Part shown: positions 11,845 through 23,044 of the stretch, piece after piece
Layout: every line of letters starts with the position of its first letter
Position numbering within the stretch: the stretch's first letter is position 1
Source of the DNA: Caenorhabditis remanei
Taxonomy: Eukaryota > Nematoda > Chromadorea > Rhabditida > Rhabditidae
Length of the DNA stretch: 64,000 nucleotides
Assembly: GCF_010183535.1 (NCBI RefSeq)
Contig: NC_071332.1
Span: 10,540,001 to 10,604,000 of the forward strand
Direction of reading: 5' to 3'
Notes under the pieces: generated by a model
Told to the model about the DNA's origin: nothing
Databases searched by the model: none
Seen by the model: the letters and a program-made list of their open reading frames with translations, nothing else
Program-made: the position numbers and the translations under genes

Positions 11845-12911
11845 ATGTCATCGTCTACTTGTACCGGTCCGTTTTGTTCAATTAAAATGAAAGAAGATGA
11901 GAAAAAAAGAAAAGTTGAAGAAGAGCAGACTAAAAAAGAAGAAAAAAGCAAAGCTGACAATGAGCAATATTTGAAAGAAGCAGAAGAACGAAACAGAGAA
12001 AGAGAGAAACAAGATCGTCGGAAAGATGAACCTATTACTGGAGTTTCGAGTTCTGCATTCTCAGAAGTGTCAAATGAAGAAGTTATGGATTCAATCGCTG
12101 CATCAAATTATCAAGGGACTACCGATGAAGTTAAGGAGCAGTCAAATGAAGTGAGTTTAGAGAGACAACTCTTCTTGTTTTGGGTCAAGTCATTTTTGGT
12201 GTATTCCAGGTTCTATCTTGTTTCTTTTTATTACGTTTACTGGTATTTTTTCCGTTTCTTATCCAGTGCTCAAAAAGGGGATTAGCTTGATTAAACTTTC
12301 AGCAACTGAGAACAAGCGGCTCATCCCAATCCCAACGGAATCTACCATTTTCATCCAATCTACAGAACAAACAGTCAAATTCTTCAACTCCTTCGACTCC
12401 ACCCGTGATCGTACTAGGGCTCTCAACTCTTCCGGTACAGCCTTCATTACATTTCATGGTCGACATTTCCCGTTTGTTTCAGGAAGAACCTCCATTCAAT
12501 CTACCTCAACTCTCTGCTGCAAAAGCAGCAAAAATCGATGCGCTCAATCTGGCAGCGAAACGACAGGAAGCAGAGAATTCCAAAAGAGAAAGAAGCAGTG
12601 AATGGTCGACGGAACTTGGATCAGGACATTCTTCTGTTGATCTACAAGACCCAGAATCCAACAAAACAGATGAACAATCCATTATTTTTGTTCAGCCAAC
12701 AGCCCAGAGTACAGATGAAAATGAGGATGAAGAACAGCGTCAACAACCTGATCCGATTGACTTGAATGCAGCTCCTTTTGTTCCTCCAACACCTCCTCCA
12801 GCAGAATCTGCTCAACCGGGAGCTGAGCCTGTGACTGGACATGTGGTTCCTAGTCACTGGCTGATTTCAGTTTCACATGGAAAAAGGTGCTGCAGCTGCA
12901 CTATTTTGTAA
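11845..12911 (+). CDS. Acidic low-complexity protein with C-terminal CaaX box (family member B)
   Basis: No family recognised. Exons 11845-12150, 12303-12434 and 12483-12911 join in phase 0 to 288 residues. The start codon lies one base after TTTTTCAG, a likely trans-splice acceptor. The N-terminus has a small Cys-containing patch (STCTGPFCSIKMK), then a Glu/Lys-rich coil of about 60 residues, a Ser/Gln/Asn-rich exon 2 and a Pro-rich end (APFVPPTPPPAES). The C-terminus is GKRCCSCTIL: CTIL is a CaaX box with terminal Leu, and the two Cys just before it could be palmitoylated, as in Ras-like hypervariable tails. AATAAA at 12976-12981. Exon number, intron phase and tail match its neighbours. Confidence 0.75.
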
Positions 12912-13424
12912 AATAATGAAAACTGTCTTGTCCAGTATTAGTTGGTTTTTTTAAAAATGTTTTGTAATGATATACAATAAACCGTTTGTAGATTGATCAT
13001 GTTGCTATTTCATTCTCTGGGCGCCTTAATTTCAGTCTGTTATATCAACAAATAACTGATAGATGAAAGAAGAAACTTACTGGATTTTTACAGGAATTGA
13101 AGATGTGGAACAGAAGAAACAAAATAATAGAAACTACTTTTTTCTGTACGGAAGCATAACCAATAGTTTTCTGATTGTTTGAAAACATTTGATTCCGTTT
13201 CTCGTAAATAGAAATGTTCGTCCTCAACAATATCAAAATTTTAACTTGAGAAGAGAAAATCAGAAAGTTTTTGATCTATTGCATGATGTCAGATGACGCT
13301 GAGGAAATGCGGGAAAAAGGAGACATTCAAATAGAAATGTTTTGAGCCATTTTCATACAGTTATTTCCATTTTTTTATTTTATTCTCTCTGAATTCTCTA
13401 AATATCTATTTCCAGAACGTCAGG
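12912..13424. other. Spacer between family members B and C
   Basis: 3' UTR of gene B and upstream region of gene C, with a TATTTCCAG acceptor about 9 bases before the gene C start. Nothing else seen. Confidence 0.5.
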
Positions 13425-14448
13425 ATGTCGGCGCCCAGTGATGAAATAACAAAGAAACCGTTTAAAACTACAAAAGTATTATCCCCAAGGGCTCAAAGAA
13501 TAAGAGCAGAAACACTAGCGAGAGCAAACCAAGAGAATTCAAGTTTCAGTTTACCCGGAACATCGTTTAATATCCGTAAAAAACCTCAACCAGAAGTTGA
13601 ATCACTAACCCCACCGCCCGCTACAAGACGTTTTTCGAATCAGATAAATGAGGTTAGTTGGAAGAGAAAGAATAGTTTGAGATGAAAGGTTCAAGGGTCT
13701 TATCGTGTTCCGTCACATCGATTTCACTTCAAGATAATTTTCAGTTATCACATCTGAGAGGACCACCACTACAAACATTCGGTGATCAACCTGAATCCTC
13801 GACCCTGCCAATTGACCTTAGAAAGTCCAGTGGAAACGATAAATTAGGATCCTCGAATGAAATGAAAGCACCTATTCCAAGGGAAACAACACCACCAACT
13901 CCGCCAACGACAAGAGAACAAACTAAACCGTTGGGTGAATCATCTTCATCAAATCAACCGGGATCATCGAAGAATCAGTCAGAATCTTCTAGTCAATCGG
14001 CTTCTCAGGCAGAATCAAAAAATCAATCGGTAGGAAATCTTCGGACTCGTACTTATTTCAACATTTTCTTTTTCAGAAGCCGAAACGTATCGAGCCCAAA
14101 ATCATTGAAGTGAAGCCATACGAACGTAGGAAGCCTCGGGTTGTTCAACCAATTATTCTGCCTGAAACTCGTCCAGTTGATCCTGTTGAACCAGAGAATA
14201 CGATTCCGGCTGAAACAGAGAATCCGATCAATGATCAACGTGAGAATCCTGTTGAGGCTCTGCCAGAAAACCCTCAAAATGAAAACAATGGAGTAAACTA
14301 TGTTCACGAGGAAATTAATGGTCGAGCTAGGAATGCAACTCCAAATACTGTAGGAACTCCAGCATCTAACGACATTTCTGAAACAGAACATTCAAGATCA
14401 TATTGTGATCCGAGAGGATTACAGTGCAGCAAGTGCTCGATTCAGTGA
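13425..14448 (+). CDS. Low-complexity Pro/Ser/Glu-rich protein with C-terminal CaaX box (family member C)
   Basis: No family recognised. Exons 13425-13652, 13745-14029 and 14077-14448 join in phase 0 to 294 residues. The N-terminal 76 residues are basic and Ser/Pro-rich (KVLSPRAQRIRAETLARA). Exon 2 is Ser/Gln/Pro-rich. Exon 3 contains degenerate repeats of the kind VEPENTIPAETENPI. The C-terminus is GLQCSKCSIQ: CSIQ is a CaaX box with terminal Gln, which would favour farnesylation, with one further Cys three residues upstream. AATAAA at 14588-14593. Same layout as A and B but with less of the Glu/Lys coil. Confidence 0.75.
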
Positions 14449-15132
14449 ATAGTGATAACATTGATAATAATATAATTGATAATACATATGTACTAATTTC
14501 ATCGGTAACACGTATATCATTAATCTTGTTTATTCATTCATTATCTGGTCTTGATTATATATTATTCTTATTTCTTTTCTATTTTTGAATAAATAATAAT
14601 CACGATTGTAATTCAGAAACAGTTGGCCTAATCTTTAAAACATATTAATCAGAGAGACAGATCGAAGTAAGAAACAAAAGCCGAAAGTCTATCGATCAAA
14701 ACTGAAACAGCCCGAATCGACCCGAAATTTTTGAATTCAAATCGACAAGATAATTCTCGTTTCTAGGCACTCAATTCCTAAATTTGACTGTTATTTCAAA
14801 TGTGACCTGATCTGATTTTTAGCCGCGCTATCTTGAATTGGTTCGAAACAATTTTCACCAAAAATCGTAATTGTCCATTGATTCGAAAAATTTAAAAATT
14901 AGATAAGAAACTTTCTGATCTCGTTCAACAAAAACTAAATATACTTTATGATCTACCATTGTTCAGAAGAAATGTGTTTTTGATTTCGGCGGCGGGAACT
15001 GTATGTAAAGAAAACAACACTTGGTTTCTTCTCATTTCATCTCATTTTTCTTCTTTTTCAATTTTCTCTGAATTTTCTCTTTATTCTTAACTTCAGTCAT
15101 TCTTAATCTTATCACATTTTCAGCTCTCCAAA
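14449..15132. other. Spacer between family members C and D
   Basis: 3' UTR of gene C, then AT-rich sequence leading to a pyrimidine tract and TTTTCAG acceptor (about 15116-15122) just before gene D. Nothing else recognised. Confidence 0.5.
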
Positions 15133-16281
15133 ATGGCAGACTCTAATAAGAAGAATACAGAAGGAGGAGAAAAAGGAAAGAGAGCGAATGAAGCAATGAA
15201 GAAGACTTCTCAAGGAGAAGATCTTGAAATGGATTCGTTGGAAGCTGGAAGTGCTGGAACCTCTTCAAATGAGCAGTCTACCAGAACAGTGCCAATAGAT
15301 ACACCAAGACCAGAAAGCACATCAGATCAACCTCACGAATATGAGGCGTCGGATACAGCTGTGAGTTCAAAATTGAAGTGGGTCAAGACTTCTTGTTTGA
15401 ATTATTTAATACAAAAACTGAAAATTAAAACACAAAATGCCTTAGACGAATAAATCAAAAATCACATTTTCAGTCTTCATCGAGCCACATTCAACGAACT
15501 TCCACAAGAAAATCAAGTGATCGGAGAGGAGAACGCGCAAGGACTAAATCGGTTCCATCGATGATGTATCCCTCGTCATCATCATCAAGTTCAGAACCGT
15601 CAACGCCGCAGACGGTTCGAGAACGACCATCATCAGAGAGCTTGCCGATGCAATCAAACTTGAGTCGTAGTCAACCAATCAATCCAAAAGGATCATCAGA
15701 ACAAACGGTATAAGAAGTCGATTTTGTATATTAAAACTAAGAAGTTCTTTCAGAAGGCATCTTCATCTGGATCATTCAAAAACCTTATCATGGTTAAGCC
15801 AAAAGCTGAAAAAGGACAAACTGGAACCGATGAAGGGGAATCAGGTCTCGTAGAAGATGGAGCAGAGTCTTCTGCACCAGCCACTGATCCTGCACCAGTC
15901 GTGGAACCTGAACTAGTCGCTGATCCTGCACCAGTCACTGATCCTGCACCAGTCGTGGAACCTGCACCAGTCACTGATCATGAACCAGTCGCTGATCCTG
16001 CACAAGTCGCTCCCCCAGCCGAAATGATTCTCGCTCCTGACCCAATCGATGTTCCCGCTCCAGATCCAGCTGTTGCTTTGCCTCCTGTTCAAAACGATGT
16101 TCCGGATAACGCTCAAAACGATCAAAATCATGTTGTAGACGGACAAGAACTATTGGATGGCATTGTTTTAAGATTTCCTGATCCGGACCCGGAAGTTCAG
16201 GTCGCTCAACAAAACAACGCCTTTTCCATACTAGGTTGCATTCGAGACGCATTCAGCAAATTAAGTAAAATTTGTAACTGA
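15133..16281 (+). CDS. Low-complexity repeat protein related to the CaaX family but without an intact CaaX box (member D)
   Basis: No family recognised. Exons 15133-15360, 15474-15707 and 15754-16281 join in phase 0 to 329 residues. Exon 1 is exactly as long as exon 1 of gene C (228 nt). Exon 2 is Ser-rich (PSSSSSSSEPSTPQT). Exon 3 holds tandem repeats of Asp/Glu-Pro-Ala-Pro-Val type. Unlike its neighbours it ends SKLSKICN: a Cys two residues from the stop, so no canonical CaaX. The last 20 residues (from LGCIRDAF) look amphipathic and could still touch membranes. AATAAA at 16457-16462. Position, exon layout and composition make it a family member that lost or changed its anchor. Confidence 0.7.
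15881..16010 (+). repeat. In-frame tandem repeat coding (V/E/T)(D/E)PAPV
   Basis: Degenerate 15-18 bp units of the type CTGATCCTGCACCAGTC repeat about seven times inside exon 3 of gene D, encoding Asp-Pro-Ala-Pro-Val modules. Confidence 0.8.
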
Positions 16282-17013
16282 AGTTCTATGTCAGCTCGAT
16301 AATAATTAAGCATCTATCTTGAAGCTTTTTCAGTTATCTATTTATTTGTGTTTCTTGAATTTGATTAATCAATTAAATCACAAAATATTAAGACTAAAAC
16401 TCGATTATCTTGTACCGCCTATTCTGTATTTCCCGTTTATTTCATTGCTATTATTGAATAAATAATTTTGGATTGAAATATTTTCTAGAAACAGATCAAT
16501 TAAATGTAATGTATTGTCCAAAATGTGGGAAATAGACTTACATTTTCCCTCATCAAAGTAATAACAGCATCCTACCTTTGATGTGAAAGAGGGGATTCCA
16601 CATCACTCCAATTCTATTCTCCAGTACAAAATGATTGGGAACATCTTGAAACAAAACATTCAAACATAAATTTATAACGAAATCGTCAAAATCATGACCC
16701 AACAATGTAGACTTGAAACTCTATTTTTGCATGTTCTTACTGGCTCAGTAAATAAATTTCACTAGGAGTTCTAATAAGAGTATCAGAAGAACAATTTGTT
16801 TCTAGACATGTAGAATTTGTTTTTGATCTACCAGATCATCGGCGCTCAAAAATCAAATCGAAAAGCGACTCTCGTTCGATTGTCATTCAGTTCAAATCAG
16901 TTTTCACATTCCATTTTCTATAATTTTCTAATTCAAAACAAACGTTCAACTTTCATAAATTTTTTTCCAGTACGCCATCCCTTCTGTTTCTAATATTCCA
17001 ACAAGCCAAAGCG
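16282..17013. other. Spacer between family members D and E
   Basis: 3' UTR of gene D and upstream region of gene E. A TTTTTTTCCAG acceptor lies about 43 bases before the gene E start. No other feature seen. Confidence 0.5.
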
Positions 17014-17783
17014 ATGTCTGACAGAGAAGAGAGTGAGGAACTGGAAGAGGCTCGGAAACGGAAGGATGATGCAGAGTTACGAGATGAAGAACTGGCTAAT
17101 GTAAGTGAAGAAAATTATGATAGGATACCTTATTTGTATGATTTTTTTTATCATAGTGAAAACTGAAGTATGTAATTTTTTTAAAATTCTAAACTTTAGA
17201 TGAATCAACCGTCGGATAGTCAATCACAGGCATCGGATCAGTTAGGACCATCATCCGATCGTCGACCAGGACCATCTACACAACCGGTTCCACCAAATCG
17301 ACCAGCACCATCTAGACAATCGGTTAAATCGATTCGGTCAGGGCCAACAACTGTCCCTGTGAGATATAGCTCATATCCCTCTACGAAATTGAAAAAAACA
17401 ATTTCGTAGATTTCTTCCTGAGTTCGTCAATCAATTCTACTTTTCAGGTATTAGGAGAATTCAAAGAACCAGCGCCTCAGGAGCCAATCTTCACAAAAGT
17501 ACCACTACGACTTCCTGGGCGGCCCGCGACGCCTATACAAGAAATGCCAATTGAGGGAATTGAATTCAACCAAGAACCAGAACAAGCTGAGCAAGATCCA
17601 GCCGACCCGATGGCTCATGCGGATCCAGCTGATCCAGAGCCACCAGCTGATCCAGAGGCCCCAGCTGATCCAGAGGCCCCAGCTGATCCAGAGGCCCCAG
17701 CTGATCCAGGGGCCCCAGCTGATCCAGTGGGTCAAGGGGACCCAGCGGTTCCTGACGAGTCAAGATGTTGTTCAACTATGTGA
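17014..17783 (+). CDS. Low-complexity repeat protein with C-terminal CaaX box (family member E)
   Basis: No family recognised. Exons 17014-17100, 17200-17358 and 17448-17783 join in phase 0 to 193 residues, the smallest of the five. Exon 1 is a short Glu/Arg/Asp coil beginning MSDREESEELEE, similar in composition to gene A. Exon 2 is Ser/Pro/Gln-rich. Exon 3 carries six-residue repeats (ADPEAP). The C-terminus is DESRCCSTM: CSTM is a CaaX box with terminal Met, predicting farnesylation, with a Cys immediately upstream that could be palmitoylated. AATAAA at 17921-17926. It closes the tandem array. Confidence 0.75.
17621..17730 (+). repeat. In-frame 18-bp tandem repeat coding ADPEAP
   Basis: About six copies of an 18-bp unit (GATCCAGAGGCCCCAGCT), three of them nearly identical, in exon 3 of gene E. 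The near-identity suggests recent slippage or unequal exchange. Confidence 0.85.
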
Positions 17784-19074
17784 TTGGTGAAAACTATTAT
17801 TCGAACAACATTAAAATATATTATAATTCCTTGATTTTAATAATATTCCTTAAAGAATGTATTATCTAGTAATTATTTTCAACTGATTAAATCATTATAT
17901 TTGTATTTGAATTTGAGTTGAATAAAATGAAACGACATGGAAAAAGGGATGAAAAAGAAATGATACTACAGTGGTATGCAGTTGGTCGGTGGTTTAAATA
18001 GAGAGATGGTTTTTTCATATTTACTCACAAAAAGATCATCGGAAGACCTATGTTGGTGGACACATCGATGAAAATGTAGAATATGAATCAGTTGGAAATG
18101 AATCAGAATGCAACTGTACTTTGTTTATTTGCTCTTACAGGAAGTGGTCATGATTGTTTTCAATAATTACTTTTCCGGAAGTTTATCCATCTTTAGACAT
18201 TCTAGATTTTGTTAAATAAAATATTTAGTCTGGTTTCAAATATTGAATCATATTCGTGTTTTGACTTTCGTATAGTCTAATCACAAAGTAGAACGACTCC
18301 AAATGAAATAAATAATATAATTCAAACATCTGATTTTGACATCATCAATTGGGAAACAGAAACCAGAAAGAATGAAATCAAACGGATCATGCGAATAGGA
18401 ATTTTTGAATTTACATAACTCTCATTCGTATTTGAATCATACTTGTTTTCTTCCGAAAAGTGATTTTAGATCAATTTTGAAAAGTGATTGAAAATAAAAT
18501 TTTAAAAATTTAGATAAATTTCTTCTACATACTTTCAAAGTTTTCTATTTCGTTTAAACATGTTTCCTTCATGATCTGACCCCTCATTCAACTCAAATCC
18601 CTGGTCTGTCTGAAATCGAACATCCGTCTTTCTGACGACAATCTCTACAAATATTTTATCGTTTACGTACTTTTTTGTATTCTGAAAATGTATTTGAAGT
18701 CACAAAAGAATATGAAAAGGACTTCATTCAAAATCCAATAAATATAAAACATTTTCTGTTAATTATTATTTTCTTTTTTAATAAGAAAACAATTATTTTG
18801 CAACTTTTTTGTCTAAACAACTAAAAAATAATACACATTTTAACAAGTACTCCGTGATAAATGTGGCAAAAAACAAAGATTTGTCATATGGAATAGCACC
18901 AGGAATGGGAGCAGAGGGAAATGGGACAAAAAGAGAAAAATGAAGTCCTTGACAAGTTTTAGCAAGCAAAAAGAGGCTGAAGGGCACACAATAAATAAGA
19001 AAAAATGGAGAAGAGATCGCAAAAATGTTGGCGGGAAGTTTTGAGAGAAGACGTCATTTTTGATTCAGAAGACG
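17784..19074. other. Spacer right of the CaaX array; no gene seen
   Basis: AT-rich convergent spacer between gene E and the minus-strand TMEM55-like gene. It contains the gene E poly(A) signal. Short open frames near 18793-19022 are hydrophobic shadows without splice-consistent partners. Confidence 0.5.
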
Positions 19075-22000
19075 TTAGACATCCATATCTTCAATCAGAA
19101 TCTTTGCCTCTTCATAACTATCTTTTGACTGCAACGCCTTTGTGAAGAAGATGATGGCTCCGAAGAACAACATTATTGCTGAAACTTCATACTTGAGAAT
19201 TTGAAATATCGAGAATGGAATACTCACCTGGAATTGAAAGATACACTTGATCCTTTGCAATTGTGAATACTAGCACTGTCATTACCATTGAAATTATGAG
19301 AACAATAGTGCCAACCACAAAGTTAAGATACATCTGTTTCCGATTCTGAATGTTCAGAAAGTATAATTTGAGAAAGAAGTCTCTCAGAATCTTACATAGG
19401 TCCCAATTGCGATGGAAGTGTAGCAAAATGGACAAGTGAGGAGTCCGTTGGTTGAATGAAACAGAAATTGTTCGTCACAGTGGGGACAAACGTAACGGGG
19501 ACAAGTCACTTCACGGGGGTAACGGATTTTTGAGAGATTTGGGCCTGAAACAAATGTATTCAGAATAAATACTTTAAAGGGTAGATTATAACCTGCTGGA
19601 TACGGTGGTAATGGTTCAAAGGGAAATGCTTGACCTGGAGGCCACGAGAAGTTCGAAGTGGGTTTCTCATCGAATTCTTCATGAATAATCGTTGACGAGC
19701 CACTTGAGGTAGTGCTTGCGCTACTGCTCATCTCGCGTATTTCTGCAAAAGATTGATATGAGAGCAGTTTTTGGAAACGAGTCGTCGTGAGTCGCAAAAC
19801 ACTGAAAAGCTAAAGGAAAGTGTCCCAAGAGAATAACAGAACGCCTTTGAAACAAATATACCAAAAAAGTGTGGTTGGTTGGTTTGAAAAGGAAGATAAC
19901 AAAGGACTTGTTTTGTTTTAAGACTGGAATCACAAGGTGTCCAAGACAACTACAAAACTCTTCCTCTACCGAAGAGAGCAAAAGAAATGAAGTGTGTTCT
20001 GACTAATGGAAAGAGAAAAGAATCAGAAAGAGTTTAGATGAAGTAAATGAAAATGACGAAGATTGTTTTCTAAATGGTTTTTTTTCTTGTACTTCCGGTG
20101 GAAATAAGCAAAGAAAAAAATAGAAATCGGTCTCGGTAAGAAGATTACGAGTTGAGTTACATGTACAGATGTTGGGCAGTTGATAAATAAACTGAATTGA
20201 AACAGTTGTCGTTTTCTGGGTACCAAAAGATACTGGGGCCAAAGATACGAAAACAGAAGGTTCACTAATTTTGGTCAATATTTTTATAGAATGCTGGAAC
20301 ATTATGGAACTGATCAGGCAAAATATACAATTATAGGGAAGAACTTGGGGGGATATGTTTGAAAATTACTGAAATGATATTGTGATTGACTCATTTATTT
20401 GAAGCTGCTCAATCTCAGAAAAACTCATCATTTTCACTATTGTAAGAGTAAAAAGCTCTAGAAGTAGAAAACAAATCTCTCTAATTTTTGTTTTACCAAC
20501 ACTCATAACCTTTACTCCTCATTCGAAATTTCAGGTTATTTTTAACTAAATCCGATAGATACATTTCGTTGTGTGCCAAAAGAGCACCTCGCCAAAAAAA
20601 AGAAAACAAGAATCTTTTTGTTATTTTTCTCCCTCGATTGGCTCCGCGGAGAGCGTTAAAATCGGGCGGTCAGACTGTAGAGTAATCGGCTTAAAAGCAA
20701 AGAGAAATTGGAAAACGAAAGGCAAAACCGACTCGGTTTCATTTAATTTCTGTTGATGTTTATGAAGAATGAGTTGGCAAGACAAATTTCAAAAAAGTAG
20801 AGAAAATTCGAAAAAAAAATCATCAGTGATTGTAGCCAACGTGTCGAAGATAGCATTGAATTTGAAGAGACGGAGGACGGAATAGGTCAAACAAAATCTC
20901 TTTGAAGTTTGTGGAACGGATAATAAGCACACAGACGCGCGTGCGGGGCACGGAAGAATGGTCATTAATGATTTCAATCAGCTGGAGGAGTTTTCAGTGC
21001 CAAGACTCTGCCCAACACTTTACAAAATTAAGGTAATAAACGTCTTCTCGGAGGAAAAGAATGTAGAAAAAACAGGGAGAAGGCTAATCTCACTAAAAGG
21101 TTTGGTACGTTTTACAAATGCTAAAAAAGGAGATTAAAGAGGTTGAAGATGAGTTAGAGAGGAATAGAAAAGTGTAATGCCAATAAAGAAATAAAAGGAG
21201 AAATGATGGAGGATTACGGTAGCTCTGGAGAAGAGCACGTGCTGGGAGAAGAGTTCGGAGCAAGGGGTTTAGGGGTTGATAAAACAATTTTATAACTAGA
21301 ACTGTGAAAAGAACATGACGGTGGTAAACTTAAAATACTCAATCTTAGAAAGACATAACATTGAAACTTGCTCCTCAACATCCGCTTTGTTGAGCCCCAT
21401 AAACTGCATTTCCGAAAGCTCTAAAAATCCCATAAAGTGGCCTTGTGACGTGGAAAAAACGTTAGAAAACCAAATGCCAGAATCTCATGCCATTCGTTGA
21501 TGAATCAGGATACGAAAATTTAGATGAAGACGGAGTAGAAAAAGAAGAGCAAGGAGCTCAGGGAAGGGTGCACAAGCTGGGATTCATCAAAAGCGCAATC
21601 AAAATATATTGTTTGTTTATCTTTTTTGGATTCCATTCTATTCTAGTTAGAAGAAAAGTTTGAAAAGAAATAAGAAGAAGAAGAAGAAGAAGAATCAGGA
21701 ATAAATGAAACTTGTTGGTTTTCATCGTTTTTCAATGAGGAAAAAGATATAAATGGAGATGGAAAAAGAAGGAAACGGTTTGAATGCAGAAAGGTCTTCT
21801 TCTGTTTTCCGTGATAAGATCGATAAGCTGTGTTGTTTCTGTTTGTAGGGAAGGGATACGAAGAGAGATCACTTCGAAAAACCGGTAGACGAAGAAGAAG
21901 AAAAAGGAAAACGATTATAGAAGAAGAAAAAGACATTGAAGGAATTTCGGAATTTGAAAAGATATGGAAGAAACTGCATTCCAACCATAAGCTCCTCCCA

Positions 22001-23015
22001 CTCTTTGCTCTCTTGCACCCAAACCGAGGAAGTGAAATAAAGAGGAATACAAAAGTGTTCTTTATTATAAAAAAGTTGAAAAATAGGAGAGCAGGAAACA
22101 TTTTTTCAATCGACTGATAAGAAGAGAAACGATAACATATTGCAAATGGGAGGCACGTTAAAATAAACTTTTTTCGGTTGATGGAGAAAGAAATAGGGGC
22201 GTTTTGTTGGGTTCTAATTTACGAGTCAATAGAAACTTTGTTTCGAATCGAGAACCATCTCTCTCTCTCTTCTATAAATAATAAACTAGACTGTTAGTTG
22301 TTTCAATAATTGTTTATTCGAAATGAAGAACACATACAAAAAGTTATGTACCTGATTACTGTAGGTTACGAGATGGAAGTTAAAGGAAGGTTGTTTGTTT
22401 TTTGCTGGTTACAGTGTTTACTATATGTGATTTGTGTTCGATTATTATCGGTCAGAAAAAAGGAAATATTACGGGTAGAGATGGTGACTAAATGCTGAAA
22501 TTGATTGATGTTGAAATTAAAATATTGAATGTTTGGTTAAAAATAACTAGTTCATCAGATTTCTAGATATTCGGAAGCTATCAAAATTCAGGATCAGTTC
22601 TCACTTTAGTATATATCCAGGTCTAATAATCTGTCTATGTCTTCACCCCTAGTACATTCAAAGGAGATTCAAGTTTTCAGACATAATACAAGTAGTAGTT
22701 TAATCGGATACCATCCCAGTGTGGTACAAAGGGCAAAAGGAAATGCACAAACCAAACTTCACAGAATAAAATATTGGTTCTTTCGGTTTCTTATCAGAGG
22801 AAAGACATAACAACACGTGAAAAAGAAATAGTAAAACTTCTGAGAAAGCATTTAAAGAATGAAGACACATGAATGAAGAATTCTTTGAAGTTTATCATAA
22901 ACTCATAAAACATTCACATCACACTCTCTCAAACCACAACGCAACACGAACATGTTTTAAGAGAAATGAGGTATTATCAGTACAACATACCTTGTAGAGC
23001 AGATACGTCGATCAT
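19075..23015 (-). CDS. TMEM55-like (PIP4P family) two-helix membrane protein
   Basis: Sure part: exons 19593-19731 (ATG 19729-19731), 19396-19544, 19228-19345 and 19075-19178, giving 169 residues. After a Ser-rich, Pro-rich N-terminus ([12 protein letters not shown]) comes one zinc-ribbon-like unit (CPRYVCPHC, then CPFC), then IGTY, two membrane helices ([19 protein letters not shown] and [12 protein letters not shown]) and an acidic tail. This matches the C-terminal half of TMEM55/PIP4P proteins of endolysosomes, reported as PIP2 4-phosphatases. The upstream ribbon with the CX5R motif of that family is absent, so activity is doubtful. The start exon can extend to an acceptor at 19742 and joins in frame to a likely 5' exon at 22991-23044 (ATG 23013-23015), adding [12 protein letters not shown]. 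Alternatively, that exon is 5' UTR or belongs to another isoform. Confidence 0.7.
19743..22990 (-). other. Putative 3.2 kb intron of the TMEM55-like gene, purine-rich on plus strand
   Basis: Flanked by a GTATG donor at 22990 and a TTTTGCAG acceptor ending at 19743 on the minus strand, with matching phase. It is rich in GAA/AAG runs on the plus strand, including a (GAA)n tract near 21672-21692 and a short (CT)n tract near 22257-22271. No coding exon seen inside. Confidence 0.45.
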
Positions 23016-23044
23016 CGGAGAGACACGGAGAAGCCAGGGCGAAG

